DNA of 52,346 nt, taken from the NCBI GenBank assembly GCA_002771135.1, contig PCXO01000012.1, forward strand, positions 21,694 to 74,039, given 5' to 3'. Shown here one piece after another: positions 7,432 to 16,673 of the stretch; positions within the stretch are counted from its first letter, which is position 1; every line of letters starts with the position of its first letter. The notes below the pieces were generated by a model. It saw only the letters and a list, made by a program, of their open reading frames with translations, was not told the origin of the DNA and ran no database searches. The stretch comes from Candidatus Yanofskybacteria bacterium CG10_big_fil_rev_8_21_14_0_10_46_23 (GTDB lineage: Bacteria; Patescibacteriota; Minisyncoccia; 2-02-FULL-40-12; IGHO2-12-FULL-4). A program made the position numbers and the translations under genes.

Positions 7432-10323
7432 ATGTATGATTTCAAGAAAATTGAAGAAGAAATTTTAGAATTCTGGGAAGCTAACCAAATTTTTAAAAAA
7501 ACCTTGGAGAAAAAAAGCCCCAAGGGTGACTTTGTTTTTTATGATGGCCCGCCTACCGCCAATGGCCGGCCGGCCATCCACCATTTTCTGGGCCGAACTT
7601 TTAAGGACATTATTCCCAGATTCAAAACCATGCAAGGTTATCATGTGCCTCGAAAGGGTGGCTGGGATACCCATGGCCTGCCGGTAGAAATTGAAGTTGA
7701 GAAAGAGCTTGGGTTTACGAATAAGGAGCAAATTGAAGCCTATGGGATTGCTCAGTTCAACCAAAAGGCCAAGGAAAGTGTTTGGAAATATAAGACCGAG
7801 TGGGAGGAATTTACTCGAAGAATCGGATTTTGGTTGGACATGGATGAACCCTATATCACCTATGACCGAAATTATATTGAATCACTCTGGTGGATTATCA
7901 GTCAGTTTGACAAAGCGGGGTTGCTTTATAAAGGGCATAAAGTTTTACCGTGGTGCTATCGTTGCGGGACGGCTCTCTCCAGCCATGAGGTCGCCCAAGG
8001 CTACAAGGTGGTCGAGGACACCTCGGTTTTTGTAAAATTTAAATTAAAATCGGGCCAAAGAATCGGTAACTGGGAGGTCAGGGAAGACACTTTCGTTTTG
8101 GCTTGGACGACGACCCCGTGGACGCTTCCGGGGAATGTTGCTTTAGCGGTTGGGGCGGAGATTGATTACGTGACGATAGCCAGCGGGGAAGAGACCTTTA
8201 TTCTGTCCGGAGATTTAAAAAATTTAATTCCGGAGGGACAAATTGTTGATGAATTAAAAGGCCAAGATCTGGTGGGTTTAGAGTATCAGCCCCTTTTCGA
8301 GGTTGCGGCCTTAAAGTCAGATAAATCTTACAAAATCTATTTGGCTGATTTTGTAACGACCAACGAGGGCACCGGGGTGGTTCATACGGCGGTGATGTAT
8401 GGTGAGGACGATTATGAGCTAGGGGAAAAACTTGGTTTGCCAATGTTTCATACCGTTGACCCGCAAGGGAAGTTTACGGCGGATGTTTCGGAGTTGGCGG
8501 GGCAAGGGGTAAAAGACCCTGAAACCGAGAAAAAGATTATTACCCATTTGAAGGACAAGGGTGCTCTTTTCCAAGTCGAGCAACACGAGCATGAATATCC
8601 ATTCTGTTGGCGGTGCAAGACCCCCCTGCTCTACTATGCCAAGACCTCATGGTTCGTGGCAATGTCAAGGCTGAGAAAAGAGCTTCAGGCCAATAATGAA
8701 AAGGTAAATTGGATTCCGGAGCATCTAAGGCTAGGTCGGTTTGGGGAGTTTATCAAAGAGGCCAAAGATTGGGCGTTTTCTCGAGAACGATACTGGGGCA
8801 CGCCGTTGCCAATTTGGGAGTGCTCTGAATGTGATAAATATAAAGTTATGGGGAGCTACGCAGAGCTTCTAGAAAATAGTTTGGGGAAAACTGACTTAGA
8901 TAAATTTTTACCCGACCCGCATCGCCCCTTTGTCGACGAGATTTCAGTTCAGTGTAATTGTGGTCGGGCCATGGGCCGAGTTTCAGAAGTCGTTGACGTT
9001 TGGTTTGATTCGGGAGCCATGCCTTATGCCCAGCACCACTATCCTTTTGAGAACAAAGAAATGGTTGATGGGGGAGAACAATTTCCGGCGGATTATATTG
9101 TCGAGGGGATTGATCAGACTCGAGGTTGGTTCTATACCCTTTTGGCGGTGGCTACAGCCTTGGGACGGGGGGTACCCTACAAGAATGTCTACTCCTATAA
9201 TTTGGTTTTAGATGAAAAGGGAAAGAAAATGTCAAAGAGTGTCGGGAACGTCATCGACCCTTGGACTGTGATTGAGGCTGTGGGCGTGGATGCTATCCGC
9301 TGGTATTTTTATACGGTTAATAATCCGTCCGAACCAAAACTATTTTCCTTGACCGATGTGCAGGCTCGGCTCCGAGGCTTCTTAATGACTTTTTGGAGCT
9401 CAATTCGATTTTTGGAGCTATATAAGAGAGACGGCCTAGTCTTGGACTTGGAGCCCGGGCCTCAAACCGAATTGGATCGATGGCTTTTTTCAACCCTCAA
9501 CTCGACCCTTGCGGGTATAACTTCGGGATTGGAGGCCTTTGACTTTTTGAAAGCCAGTCGATTATTGGAGGATTTTACTGTCACCAACCTTTCTAACTGG
9601 TGGATTCGACGTTCCCGCGAACGCTTTCAGCGGCCGCAAAGCGAGACGGAACTTAAATCCGTCTTGAGTATCTTAAATTTTGTACTTCTACAGACTTTTA
9701 AAATGATGGCGCCTTTTACGCCCTTTATTGCCGAGGCGGGTTATCGAAAACTTCGAACCGCAGAGATGCCGGAAAGTATCCATTTAGAATCATGGCCGGA
9801 AGTTGACCGCAAGAAAATTGATAAGGAGATAGAGGGGGAGATGGCCAAAGTTAGGGAGATTGTCGCCCAAGGGTTGGCACTTAGGAAAAAAGAAGGGATA
9901 AAAGTTCGCCAACCCTTGGCTCAAGCTCAAATCAAATCAACCCTATCGGCCGAACTGCAGGAATCCTTGAAGGATGAACTGAATATCAAAGGGATTAAAA
10001 TTGAGGCGGGCCAAGCTGAGCTGATTCAACTGGATTTGAAAATTACCCCGGCTTTAGCCCGGGAGGGCTACGCTCGAGAGATAATCCGAAAAATTCAGAC
10101 TCTGCGCCGTCAGGCCGGCTATGAGCTGGATCAACGCGTCCAAGTTTTTTGGGAAAGCGCGGACGTCGAGATTACCCAAACTTTATCGGAATTCCACCCG
10201 TTGATAAAAGAACACACCCTTTTGTCGGCGTTAACCCAAGCCGGCTCGGAGCAATTTGATGTTGAGGAAGAATTTGAAGTTGACTCAGGCAAAATTATCA
10301 AACTTGGTTTAGTAAAAAAGTAA
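7432..10323 (+). CDS. ileS: Isoleucyl-tRNA synthetase
   Basis: This 963-residue class I synthetase has the HIGH region as GRPAIHHFLGRTFKD, the form usual in the eukaryote-like IleRS type, followed by GWDTHGLPVEIEVEK. The editing domain contains WTTTPWTLPGN and a GTGVVHTA motif. KMSKSVGNVIDPW is the KMSKS loop. Cysteine pairs (CSECDKY, CNCGRA) may bind zinc. It charges tRNA-Ile and edits valine; a tRNA-Ile lies at 52054. There is no SD; a -10-like TATCTT ends ten bases before the ATG. recO follows after one base. Confidence 0.96.
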   Translation: MYDFKKIEEEILEFWEANQIFKKTLEKKSPKGDFVFYDGPPTANGRPAIHHFLGRTFKDIIPRFKTMQGYHVPRKGGWDTHGLPVEIEVEKELGFTNKEQIEAYGIAQFNQKAKESVWKYKTEWEEFTRRIGFWLDMDEPYITYDRNYIESLWWIISQFDKAGLLYKGHKVLPWCYRCGTALSSHEVAQGYKVVEDTSVFVKFKLKSGQRIGNWEVREDTFVLAWTTTPWTLPGNVALAVGAEIDYVTIASGEETFILSGDLKNLIPEGQIVDELKGQDLVGLEYQPLFEVAALKSDKSYKIYLADFVTTNEGTGVVHTAVMYGEDDYELGEKLGLPMFHTVDPQGKFTADVSELAGQGVKDPETEKKIITHLKDKGALFQVEQHEHEYPFCWRCKTPLLYYAKTSWFVAMSRLRKELQANNEKVNWIPEHLRLGRFGEFIKEAKDWAFSRERYWGTPLPIWECSECDKYKVMGSYAELLENSLGKTDLDKFLPDPHRPFVDEISVQCNCGRAMGRVSEVVDVWFDSGAMPYAQHHYPFENKEMVDGGEQFPADYIVEGIDQTRGWFYTLLAVATALGRGVPYKNVYSYNLVLDEKGKKMSKSVGNVIDPWTVIEAVGVDAIRWYFYTVNNPSEPKLFSLTDVQARLRGFLMTFWSSIRFLELYKRDGLVLDLEPGPQTELDRWLFSTLNSTLAGITSGLEAFDFLKASRLLEDFTVTNLSNWWIRRSRERFQRPQSETELKSVLSILNFVLLQTFKMMAPFTPFIAEAGYRKLRTAEMPESIHLESWPEVDRKKIDKEIEGEMAKVREIVAQGLALRKKEGIKVRQPLAQAQIKSTLSAELQESLKDELNIKGIKIEAGQAELIQLDLKITPALAREGYAREIIRKIQTLRRQAGYELDQRVQVFWESADVEITQTLSEFHPLIKEHTLLSALTQAGSEQFDVEEEFEVDSGKIIKLGLVKK

Positions 10324-10324
10324 G

Positions 10325-10876
10325 ATGCGGACTCAAGGAATTGTTGCCAAACGAATTGAGGTGGGCGAATATGACCAACTGGTCATTTTCTATACCCAAG
10401 ATTTTGGTAAGATTACGGCCAAGGCGAAGAGCCTCTCCAAGCCGATTTCAAAACAGGCCAGTCACCTCGATCTTTTTAACGTAGTTGATTTTTCCCTGAT
10501 TAACGGGCGAAATCATTATCCGATTGTCGTTAGCGCGCAGAGCCGCCAGACCTACTCAAATTTAAAGAAGTCACTCCCGGCCATCGCCCTGGGCCTTTTT
10601 TTGGCCGAAACCATCGATAAGATTATTTATGATTATGATCCGGACGAGGCGCTCTGGAATTTTTTCAAGACGGCCTTTGACTATCTTGATTCTCGAGCGC
10701 CCTCAATCGACCGGTCCGGGGCGCTGGCAATTTTAGACAACTTTCAAGATAAGCTTCTGGCAACCTTGGGCTATGCCCCCAAAGTCAGAGACGCCAGCGC
10801 CTTAATGAAAACCTTAGATCAAATTAGCCATCGCCAGTTTAGCTCGTTACAGCTTATCCGGGACGTGTTAAAATAG
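10325..10876 (+). CDS. recO: DNA repair protein RecO, short form
   Basis: The 183-residue product begins MRTQGIVAKRIEVGEYDQLVIFYTQ, the OB-fold start of RecO, which helps load RecA at gaps in the RecFOR pathway. The usual length is about 240 residues. The C-terminal zinc-binding cysteines are absent, so this is a reduced version. It is downstream of ileS by one base and four bases before the next ORF, indicating one operon. Confidence 0.85.
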   Translation: MRTQGIVAKRIEVGEYDQLVIFYTQDFGKITAKAKSLSKPISKQASHLDLFNVVDFSLINGRNHYPIVVSAQSRQTYSNLKKSLPAIALGLFLAETIDKIIYDYDPDEALWNFFKTAFDYLDSRAPSIDRSGALAILDNFQDKLLATLGYAPKVRDASALMKTLDQISHRQFSSLQLIRDVLK

Positions 10877-10880
10877 GAAA

Positions 10881-12719
10881 ATGGATTTTGAAAGTACGCC
10901 GATTTCAGATGGAGAGAAAAAGCCTCAATCAGTCTCGCCTTTTAGGGAAGTCGCTCCACCAGTCATAAATCGATACCAATCCGGGGAAAATGATAAATTG
11001 CCCAAGTTTAGTTTAGATAAAATTATAAGGTGGCTGATTGTTTTGAGCGTTTTATTGCTCTCGTTTGCGGTCATCTTTTTTCTGCAACGGACGCCGTTTA
11101 ACCCGCTTGGCTTAGAAATAAATTTGGACGGCCCCGAAGAGGCCTCGGCCGGAGAGGAGCTGACTTATCGGTTGACCTATAAGAATAATACCGAGGCGGT
11201 TATCAAGAACTTGAACATAAATTTATTCTACCCTCAAGACGCCATTGTTCTGGTTGAGGGTCAGACCCAAACCCCGAGAAAGAAGGAGTTGATAATTGAG
11301 AATCTAGTGCCCGGGCAGGAGCAAGAAGAAGAGTTCCCATTCTTTCTAGTGGGCGATCGAGGTGATATAAAAACAATTCGAGCGGTTTTTTCTTTTCGAC
11401 CGCAAGGGGTTAGCTCTGATTTTGAGCGAGAGATTGAGGTGCCAATCTCAATAACCAAGGTACCGGTCCAACTCTCTTTAGTCTCGCCCCCCTCGGCCGT
11501 TTCGGGGGAGACTATTACTTACATTCTCGATTACCAAAATATTTCCGGGGACGATATCGTCGATGCTCGATTTAAGGTGACCTATCCAGACGGCTTTAAC
11601 CCAACCTCGTTCTCTCCTCAACCCGATGAGGGCAACTCGGTTTGGAAGATCACTAGTCTTGCTGAGGGTCGGAAGGATCGAATCCAGATTTCGGGCCAAC
11701 TTCACGGGGAAGAACGGGAGGCTAAAATTGTCTCCGTTGAGCTTCAGCGGGAATTTCAAAATGCTTTTATCACTTACACAAAGGCCGAGACAACCACGAT
11801 TATCGGTAACCCCGCCTTGAGTGTTCGAACCGGGGTATCGGGCTTTGTCGGCAATAACGCTCAGCCCGGTGACGTTCTGGATTATTCGATCAATTACGCC
11901 AACGACTCGGGCGAAACCCTCTTTGGCGTAAGTATTAGCGCCAAACTTGAGGGGCTAATGTACGATTTGGCCGGCTTAACAACAGACGGCTTTTTGAGCA
12001 GTAGTGACCAGACAATTGTTTGGAATGCTTCTTCCGTTCCCAAGCTTGGCACTTTGCGTTCGGGGGAGGGGGGAACGGTTACTTTTCGGATTCCCCTTAA
12101 GCGTCAGTTCCCGACCGGTGGTCTCGGTTCCAGCGCCTTTTCGGTCAAAGCGACGATAACCGCTCAAGCGAATGAGTCCTCGGGTGGGGCCAATCCGGCT
12201 CAAATTAGTACGACAGACTCGGTTGTCACAAAACTAAAGAGTCAGCCCACTTTTGTTCAGCAGGGCTATGTCAGCCAAACTTTGGGGGGCCAAGGGCCGA
12301 TCCCGCCTCGAGTGGGTGAGAAGACTACCTATGTAATCAACTGGGAAATAACCAATCCGGGGGCGGATGTGACGCAAGCCCGAGTCAGCGCTATTTTGCC
12401 CCCGGGCGTTGAGTGGGAAAGCGAGACCAAGATTCAGGGCACAACCACAGCTTTGAGTTTTAATAAAAATAATCGTCAGGTTAGCTGGGATCTAAATAAT
12501 ATTCCCGCTCGGACCGGAACAACTTTTCCTAAACTAGCGGGTTACTTCAAGATTTCAATTACACCCGCTCAGAATCAAATTGGCCAATCCCCCGATTTAA
12601 TCGGCGGAGCGCAACTGGGCGGGGCGGATAGCTTTACAGGCGAGACGATTTCCCTTAATGTCGGAGGAATTAACACCTCGACCTTGGTTGATGGTGTAAC
12701 GGGGCAAGTTCAACCGTGA
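10881..12719 (+). CDS. Membrane-anchored surface protein with DUF11-type repeats
   Basis: The 612-residue protein has a cytoplasmic N-terminus (about 45 residues), one membrane helix (IIRWLIVLSVLLLSFAVIFF, near 48-68) and a long extracellular part. This consists of about four beta-sandwich repeats of the DUF11/conserved-repeat type, marked by recurring GEELTYRLTYKNN, GETITYILDYQN, GDVLDYSINYAN and GEKTTYVINWEI. Such repeats occur in cell-surface proteins. The only membrane segment gives an N-in, C-out topology. Its TGA overlaps the glyQS ATG. Confidence 0.8.
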   Translation: MDFESTPISDGEKKPQSVSPFREVAPPVINRYQSGENDKLPKFSLDKIIRWLIVLSVLLLSFAVIFFLQRTPFNPLGLEINLDGPEEASAGEELTYRLTYKNNTEAVIKNLNINLFYPQDAIVLVEGQTQTPRKKELIIENLVPGQEQEEEFPFFLVGDRGDIKTIRAVFSFRPQGVSSDFEREIEVPISITKVPVQLSLVSPPSAVSGETITYILDYQNISGDDIVDARFKVTYPDGFNPTSFSPQPDEGNSVWKITSLAEGRKDRIQISGQLHGEEREAKIVSVELQREFQNAFITYTKAETTTIIGNPALSVRTGVSGFVGNNAQPGDVLDYSINYANDSGETLFGVSISAKLEGLMYDLAGLTTDGFLSSSDQTIVWNASSVPKLGTLRSGEGGTVTFRIPLKRQFPTGGLGSSAFSVKATITAQANESSGGANPAQISTTDSVVTKLKSQPTFVQQGYVSQTLGGQGPIPPRVGEKTTYVINWEITNPGADVTQARVSAILPPGVEWESETKIQGTTTALSFNKNNRQVSWDLNNIPARTGTTFPKLAGYFKISITPAQNQIGQSPDLIGGAQLGGADSFTGETISLNVGGINTSTLVDGVTGQVQP

Positions 12720-14062
12720 TGACCGATAAAAATGAAACAACTTTAGATAAAATCGTTTCGTTGGCTAAGCGCCGGGGGTTTGTTTTACCCGGAAGCGAGA
12801 TCTATGGCGGTTTGGCCAATAGCTATGATTATGGCCATCTGGGCGCGGAGTTGTTTCACAATATCGCTAAGGCCTGGTGGAAACGTTTTGTTCAAAGGCG
12901 CGATGATATCTACGGCGTGCGAGGTCCGATAATTATGAATCCGAAAGTTTGGGAGGCCTCGGGTCACACGAAACACTTTGCCGACCCGTTAATTGAGTGC
13001 AAAATTTGTCACAGCCGATTCCGACAAGACAAAGAGGAAGAAGTTAAGGAGCACGAGAAAAGCCACAAAGAGGCGGTTACCTGGACTGAGCCAAAGAATT
13101 TTAACCAACTTTTTAAAACCCATATTGGGCCAGTTGAAGATGAAAAAGCCACTGTCTATCTTCGCGGAGAAACTGCCCAGACAATGTTTACGGATTTCCG
13201 ATCGTATCTAGATACTACTCGAACTAAGATCCCATTTGGGATTGCCCAGATCGGCAAGGTCTTTCGAAACGAGATAACTACGGGAAACTTTATTTTCCGG
13301 ATGCGAGAATTTACCATTGCTGAATTTGAATATTTTGTGAAACCCGGGACCGACGAAGAAATTTTTGAAGAATTGGCCAAAGAGCAGATGAAATTTTTAG
13401 TCGAAGATCTAGGCCTTAAAGAAACAAATTTAAAACCGGTTGATCTTTCCAAGGAAGAACTTGCCCACTACTCAAAACGAACCATTGATACTTATTTCAA
13501 TTTTCCCTTTGGCTGGGATGAAATTACGGGGATTGCCAATCGGACCGATTTTGATTTGAAAAATCATATCGAGGCCTCCGGAGAGGATCTTCGATATAAA
13601 GACCCCGAGACCGGAGAGGAGTATATCCCTTTCGTGGTAGAGCCGACTTTTGGTCTAGATAGAATATTTCTGGCGGTTTTAGTTAATGCTTACACTGAGG
13701 TCGAGGCTCGTTCGGGCAAAGACGTGACAACGCATGAAACCGAGGTGGTACTAAAACTTCCTAAGAGCTTAGCCCCTTACAAAGTCGCTATCTTGCCACT
13801 CTCCAAAAAGGCAGAATTAACCCAGCCGGCTAAAGAATTGGCTCAAAAACTCCGAAAAGAGTTCATGGTAGTTTATGATGAAACCCAATCAATTGGAAAA
13901 CGCTATCGGCGTCAAGATGAGATCGGGACACCCTATTGCTTGACATTCGATTTTGATTCATTGCAAGATAAGATGGTGACGATCCGGGATCGTGATTCGA
14001 TGGCTCAAGATCGGGTCGCCATTGAGGCAGTCTCGGGTTATTTGAGGGAACATTTACAATAA
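12719..14062 (+). CDS. glyQS: Glycyl-tRNA synthetase, single-chain (alpha2) type
   Basis: This 447-residue class II enzyme begins TLDKIVSLAKRRGFVLPGSEIYGG and shows motif 2 (FRNEITTGNFIFRMREFTIAEFEYF) and motif 3 (FVVEPTFGLDRIFLAVL). The C-terminal anticodon domain includes APYKVAILPL. An insertion with CKIC and spaced histidines (about 98-121) may bind zinc. It charges tRNA-Gly. TGATG overlap with the upstream gene indicates coupling; a GTG three bases earlier is an alternative start. Confidence 0.95.
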   Translation: MTDKNETTLDKIVSLAKRRGFVLPGSEIYGGLANSYDYGHLGAELFHNIAKAWWKRFVQRRDDIYGVRGPIIMNPKVWEASGHTKHFADPLIECKICHSRFRQDKEEEVKEHEKSHKEAVTWTEPKNFNQLFKTHIGPVEDEKATVYLRGETAQTMFTDFRSYLDTTRTKIPFGIAQIGKVFRNEITTGNFIFRMREFTIAEFEYFVKPGTDEEIFEELAKEQMKFLVEDLGLKETNLKPVDLSKEELAHYSKRTIDTYFNFPFGWDEITGIANRTDFDLKNHIEASGEDLRYKDPETGEEYIPFVVEPTFGLDRIFLAVLVNAYTEVEARSGKDVTTHETEVVLKLPKSLAPYKVAILPLSKKAELTQPAKELAQKLRKEFMVVYDETQSIGKRYRRQDEIGTPYCLTFDFDSLQDKMVTIRDRDSMAQDRVAIEAVSGYLREHLQ

Positions 14063-14080
14063 CTGGAGAGGGGGTTTCAA

Positions 14081-14386
14081 ATGACAGTTTCCACTGCGGG
14101 TTTAGGTATCTTAGGAGCAGGCCTGGCGCTTCTGGGTTCGATGACTCTTCTCGGCTTTGCCGAGGAGATCCGGTTGAAAATCCGAAAACAAATTGCGTCA
14201 ATCGGCCTTTTTCTTATTCTCGTCGGCTTTTTCTTTTTTCTCGTCTTCCAGAAGGTGGAGGCGGCTGGAGGAGATCCCACCGAGTCGCCGACCCAGAAAC
14301 CAGCTAAGGCAGCTTTCTGGCCTCTTCGGTCCGAAAACCGCTGGCCGACAACCTTGCCGGTGAAACGATTGCCGGCCAAGAGTTAG
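14081..14386 (+). CDS. Hypothetical two-helix membrane protein
   Basis: The 101-residue protein starts after a strong ribosome site (GGAGAGGGGG). It has two membrane helices (about 6-25 and 38-58) and a proline-rich basic tail. I do not recognise a family. It lies 18 bp after glyQS and ends before a strong terminator, so it may be read from the glyQS transcript, but its SD sets it apart from the SD-less genes upstream. Confidence 0.6.
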   Translation: MTVSTAGLGILGAGLALLGSMTLLGFAEEIRLKIRKQIASIGLFLILVGFFFFLVFQKVEAAGGDPTESPTQKPAKAAFWPLRSENRWPTTLPVKRLPAKS

Positions 14387-14408
14387 GCGATCACGTTCTT
14401 TTTTCCAA

Positions 14409-14442
14409 CCCCGCCCTTCGACAAGCTCAGGGCGGGGTTTTT
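14409..14442 (+). terminator. Rho-independent terminator
   Basis: CCCCGCCC (14409-14416) pairs with GGGCGGGG (14430-14437), followed by TTTTTATTT. The loop TTCGACAAGCTCA resembles a palindromic element often dispersed in bacterial genomes. Confidence 0.85.
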
Positions 14443-14528
14443 ATTTATAAACATGACAAAATTATGTTTTTATGGCATTTTGAGAGTGAAGGAGATCTTT
14501 AATAACTAAACAAACGGGGAGAAGCGAG

Positions 14529-15080
14529 ATGTCCATCAAAAGTTTCTTTGCGGGGTTGAGATCACATATTGATGCCCCCACTTTTGGCTCTAGTTTAGCC
14601 AAAATTCCGATGGAGTGGGTCTATGACAGTTTTTTTCGAACGCCGGCCGGGCGAGAGATACACCAACATCTCAAGCCTCACGCGAAAACGACCGTGGTTT
14701 TTATGGCTCTGCTTGTTGCGCTTGTCGATAAAAAGATTTCCCCCGATTCAATCCTTGGGAAAATTTTTCTCGATTTAGCCAAAGATGCCGGGCCGGAATT
14801 GGCCAAGCGATTTCTCAACGGGGAACGCTGGGTCAAGGATCTGGCGGTTGAATTGGAGGTCACGGCTCAGACGCCCGAGCAGGAAGATTTTGCTCAGCGA
14901 CTGGGCAAGGCTTCGCCCCAAGAGGCGGCGAAGATGATCTTTGGTGCCGTTTCAGGGGTTTCGAGAGAAGGGGTTGCCTCTTCCGAGGGTCTATCGAATG
15001 GCCCGCATAGGGAAAAGCTTCAGGAGTTGAGAGATCGCCTTCGTAGGCGCACAGAAGAAATCAAAGGAAGGAGAAGATAA
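14529..15080 (+). CDS. Hypothetical protein, first of a two-gene unit
   Basis: The 183-residue protein starts at an ATG behind GGGAGAAGCGAG. It has one moderately hydrophobic stretch (TTVVFMALLVALV, about 54-66), then helical charged regions ending in a basic tail (RDRLRRRTEEIKGRRR). I do not recognise the family. Its TAA overlaps the ATG of the next gene by one base, so the two products are probably made together. It is GC-rich and SD-bearing. Confidence 0.65.
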   Translation: MSIKSFFAGLRSHIDAPTFGSSLAKIPMEWVYDSFFRTPAGREIHQHLKPHAKTTVVFMALLVALVDKKISPDSILGKIFLDLAKDAGPELAKRFLNGERWVKDLAVELEVTAQTPEQEDFAQRLGKASPQEAAKMIFGAVSGVSREGVASSEGLSNGPHREKLQELRDRLRRRTEEIKGRRR

Positions 15081-16570
15081 TGCTGATCGAATACTTGGAG
15101 TTGTTTTGGGAGATATTGGTTCACGCCCAGACAGTGGCCTTTGACAAAGTCAAACGTTACCTTTGGGCCACACTCGCTTTGGGGTCGGGCGGTCTCTTGC
15201 TGGTACTTCTAGCCGCTGTCTTGGCTATCAATTGGCCTAGTCAGGCGGGGACCTTTGCACTTTTGGGCTTTGCCGTCGTCATTGTTTTGACGGTGATCTT
15301 CTCGCCGATTTTGCTAATCATGCGATACCTCCATGAGGCGGTTGAGCCGATTCGCTGGTTGGTTAGAATCATCAGCTTTGAACTGATGCTGGGGTTCTTC
15401 GTATCTTTGTATCTCTATGTCGTTCCGGTCCCCGAACAGGGCATGCTCTCGCTTTTGGCCTTTTGTGGTCTTTTAGCCAGTGTGACTCTTTTCTGTGGGG
15501 TTGGCGTGACCAAGCGCTTTGTCGCCCAACGCTTGGGGATAATTTTCTTTCTCTTGTCGGCCTCGTTCCTTTTGGCTACCTTTCTGCCGGCCGAAGTGGT
15601 TTTGGCGGCGGGGAAGTTGCCGGGCAAGGCCGGTCATCTGATCGCTAATGTTTTAGATTGGCCGGCCGGCGAGGTCCATTATCAAATGGGGATGGATCTC
15701 TTTGATAGCAAGACCGGCCAGCCCCTCTATACTTTCCACGAGTTCAAAAATGGTAACGAAGTTATCTTTGAACTTTGGGACAAGATGGGGGTTTGTCCGC
15801 GTCACGGGGTGGCCTTGAAGTGGCTTGACCACGAGGCTCTATCCCGACTGGAAGCTTGGTATAAAAAAATCCAAGCGTCCGAAGTAGCCAAGGCCGAGGC
15901 GCTCGCTCAAGAAGCCCAGAGGCTTCGAGAGGTTGAGCACCAAAAACATGTCGAAGTCGAGGCCGAGGCGTTAAAAAAAACCCAAGAGGCCCAGGAGAGG
16001 CTTCAAGGCCTAGAACACCTAAGACAGGTGGAGGCCAAGGCCAGAGAAGTCAGAATGGCCCGGGAAGCGGCGGCGGAAAGTCAGCCGACCGCAACGGTGG
16101 CGCCCTCCCAGCGCAATTCTTACCCCCAGCCGACTTGGGTTGAAGTACCGGCCGGGACAGCTTTTATGATTCAGGCCAAAACCAGTGTGCCCGCTGAGCA
16201 TCTCCAGCTCGGCGAGGTGATTAAGGCCGTCTCTCTCGGTGCTTTCGATACCGGGAGCGGGTATATTCCCCAAGAGCTGGTGGAGTTCCGTGTTCGGGTG
16301 GCTCCTAAAAAGAAAAAGCTAGAGCTTCAAGTTCTATCCATCGGGATAAAACTTCAGGGCTCTTACAGTTTCGACCACTACCCCTTCGTAACGGAAATTG
16401 TCACCTTGAAGGGGGAGTCGACCGGCAAGAGAATTGCCAAAGAGATTCTCGGGGATCTAGTCCGGTCATCCGGGTACCCCGTGGGCTATTCTCCGAATGT
16501 CTATCGGGGCGCGGAGCTCAAACCGTTAAGGTTCACTTTGCGGAGCCCGGCTCGGGTACCGATCCCGTAG
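15080..16570 (+). CDS. Hypothetical polytopic membrane protein with coiled coil
   Basis: The 496-residue protein has a strong SD (GGAAGGAGAAG). About five membrane helices fill residues 25-190, followed by a soluble region with a heptad-rich coiled coil (about 260-345, many EAQRLREVEHQ-type stretches). A C-terminal domain (about 355-496) includes VEVPAGTAFMIQAKTSVPAEH and LQLGEVIKAVSLGAFDTGSGY. I do not recognise the family. It is coupled to the gene before it and followed by a terminator. Confidence 0.65.
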   Translation: MLIEYLELFWEILVHAQTVAFDKVKRYLWATLALGSGGLLLVLLAAVLAINWPSQAGTFALLGFAVVIVLTVIFSPILLIMRYLHEAVEPIRWLVRIISFELMLGFFVSLYLYVVPVPEQGMLSLLAFCGLLASVTLFCGVGVTKRFVAQRLGIIFFLLSASFLLATFLPAEVVLAAGKLPGKAGHLIANVLDWPAGEVHYQMGMDLFDSKTGQPLYTFHEFKNGNEVIFELWDKMGVCPRHGVALKWLDHEALSRLEAWYKKIQASEVAKAEALAQEAQRLREVEHQKHVEVEAEALKKTQEAQERLQGLEHLRQVEAKAREVRMAREAAAESQPTATVAPSQRNSYPQPTWVEVPAGTAFMIQAKTSVPAEHLQLGEVIKAVSLGAFDTGSGYIPQELVEFRVRVAPKKKKLELQVLSIGIKLQGSYSFDHYPFVTEIVTLKGESTGKRIAKEILGDLVRSSGYPVGYSPNVYRGAELKPLRFTLRSPARVPIP

Positions 16571-16592
16571 CGAAGTACTGCTCTTTATACTG

Positions 16593-16635
16593 TCCCGATC
16601 GCTAACGGCGTTAAGCCAACAGGGTCGGGATTTTT
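16593..16635 (+). terminator. Rho-independent terminator with long loop
   Basis: TCCCGA (16593-16598) pairs with TCGGGA (16625-16630), followed by TTTTTG. The interior can form an additional small stem. Confidence 0.65.
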
Positions 16636-16673
16636 GTTTGAATAAATACCGTTGCTTTGGCATACTTAGGATT

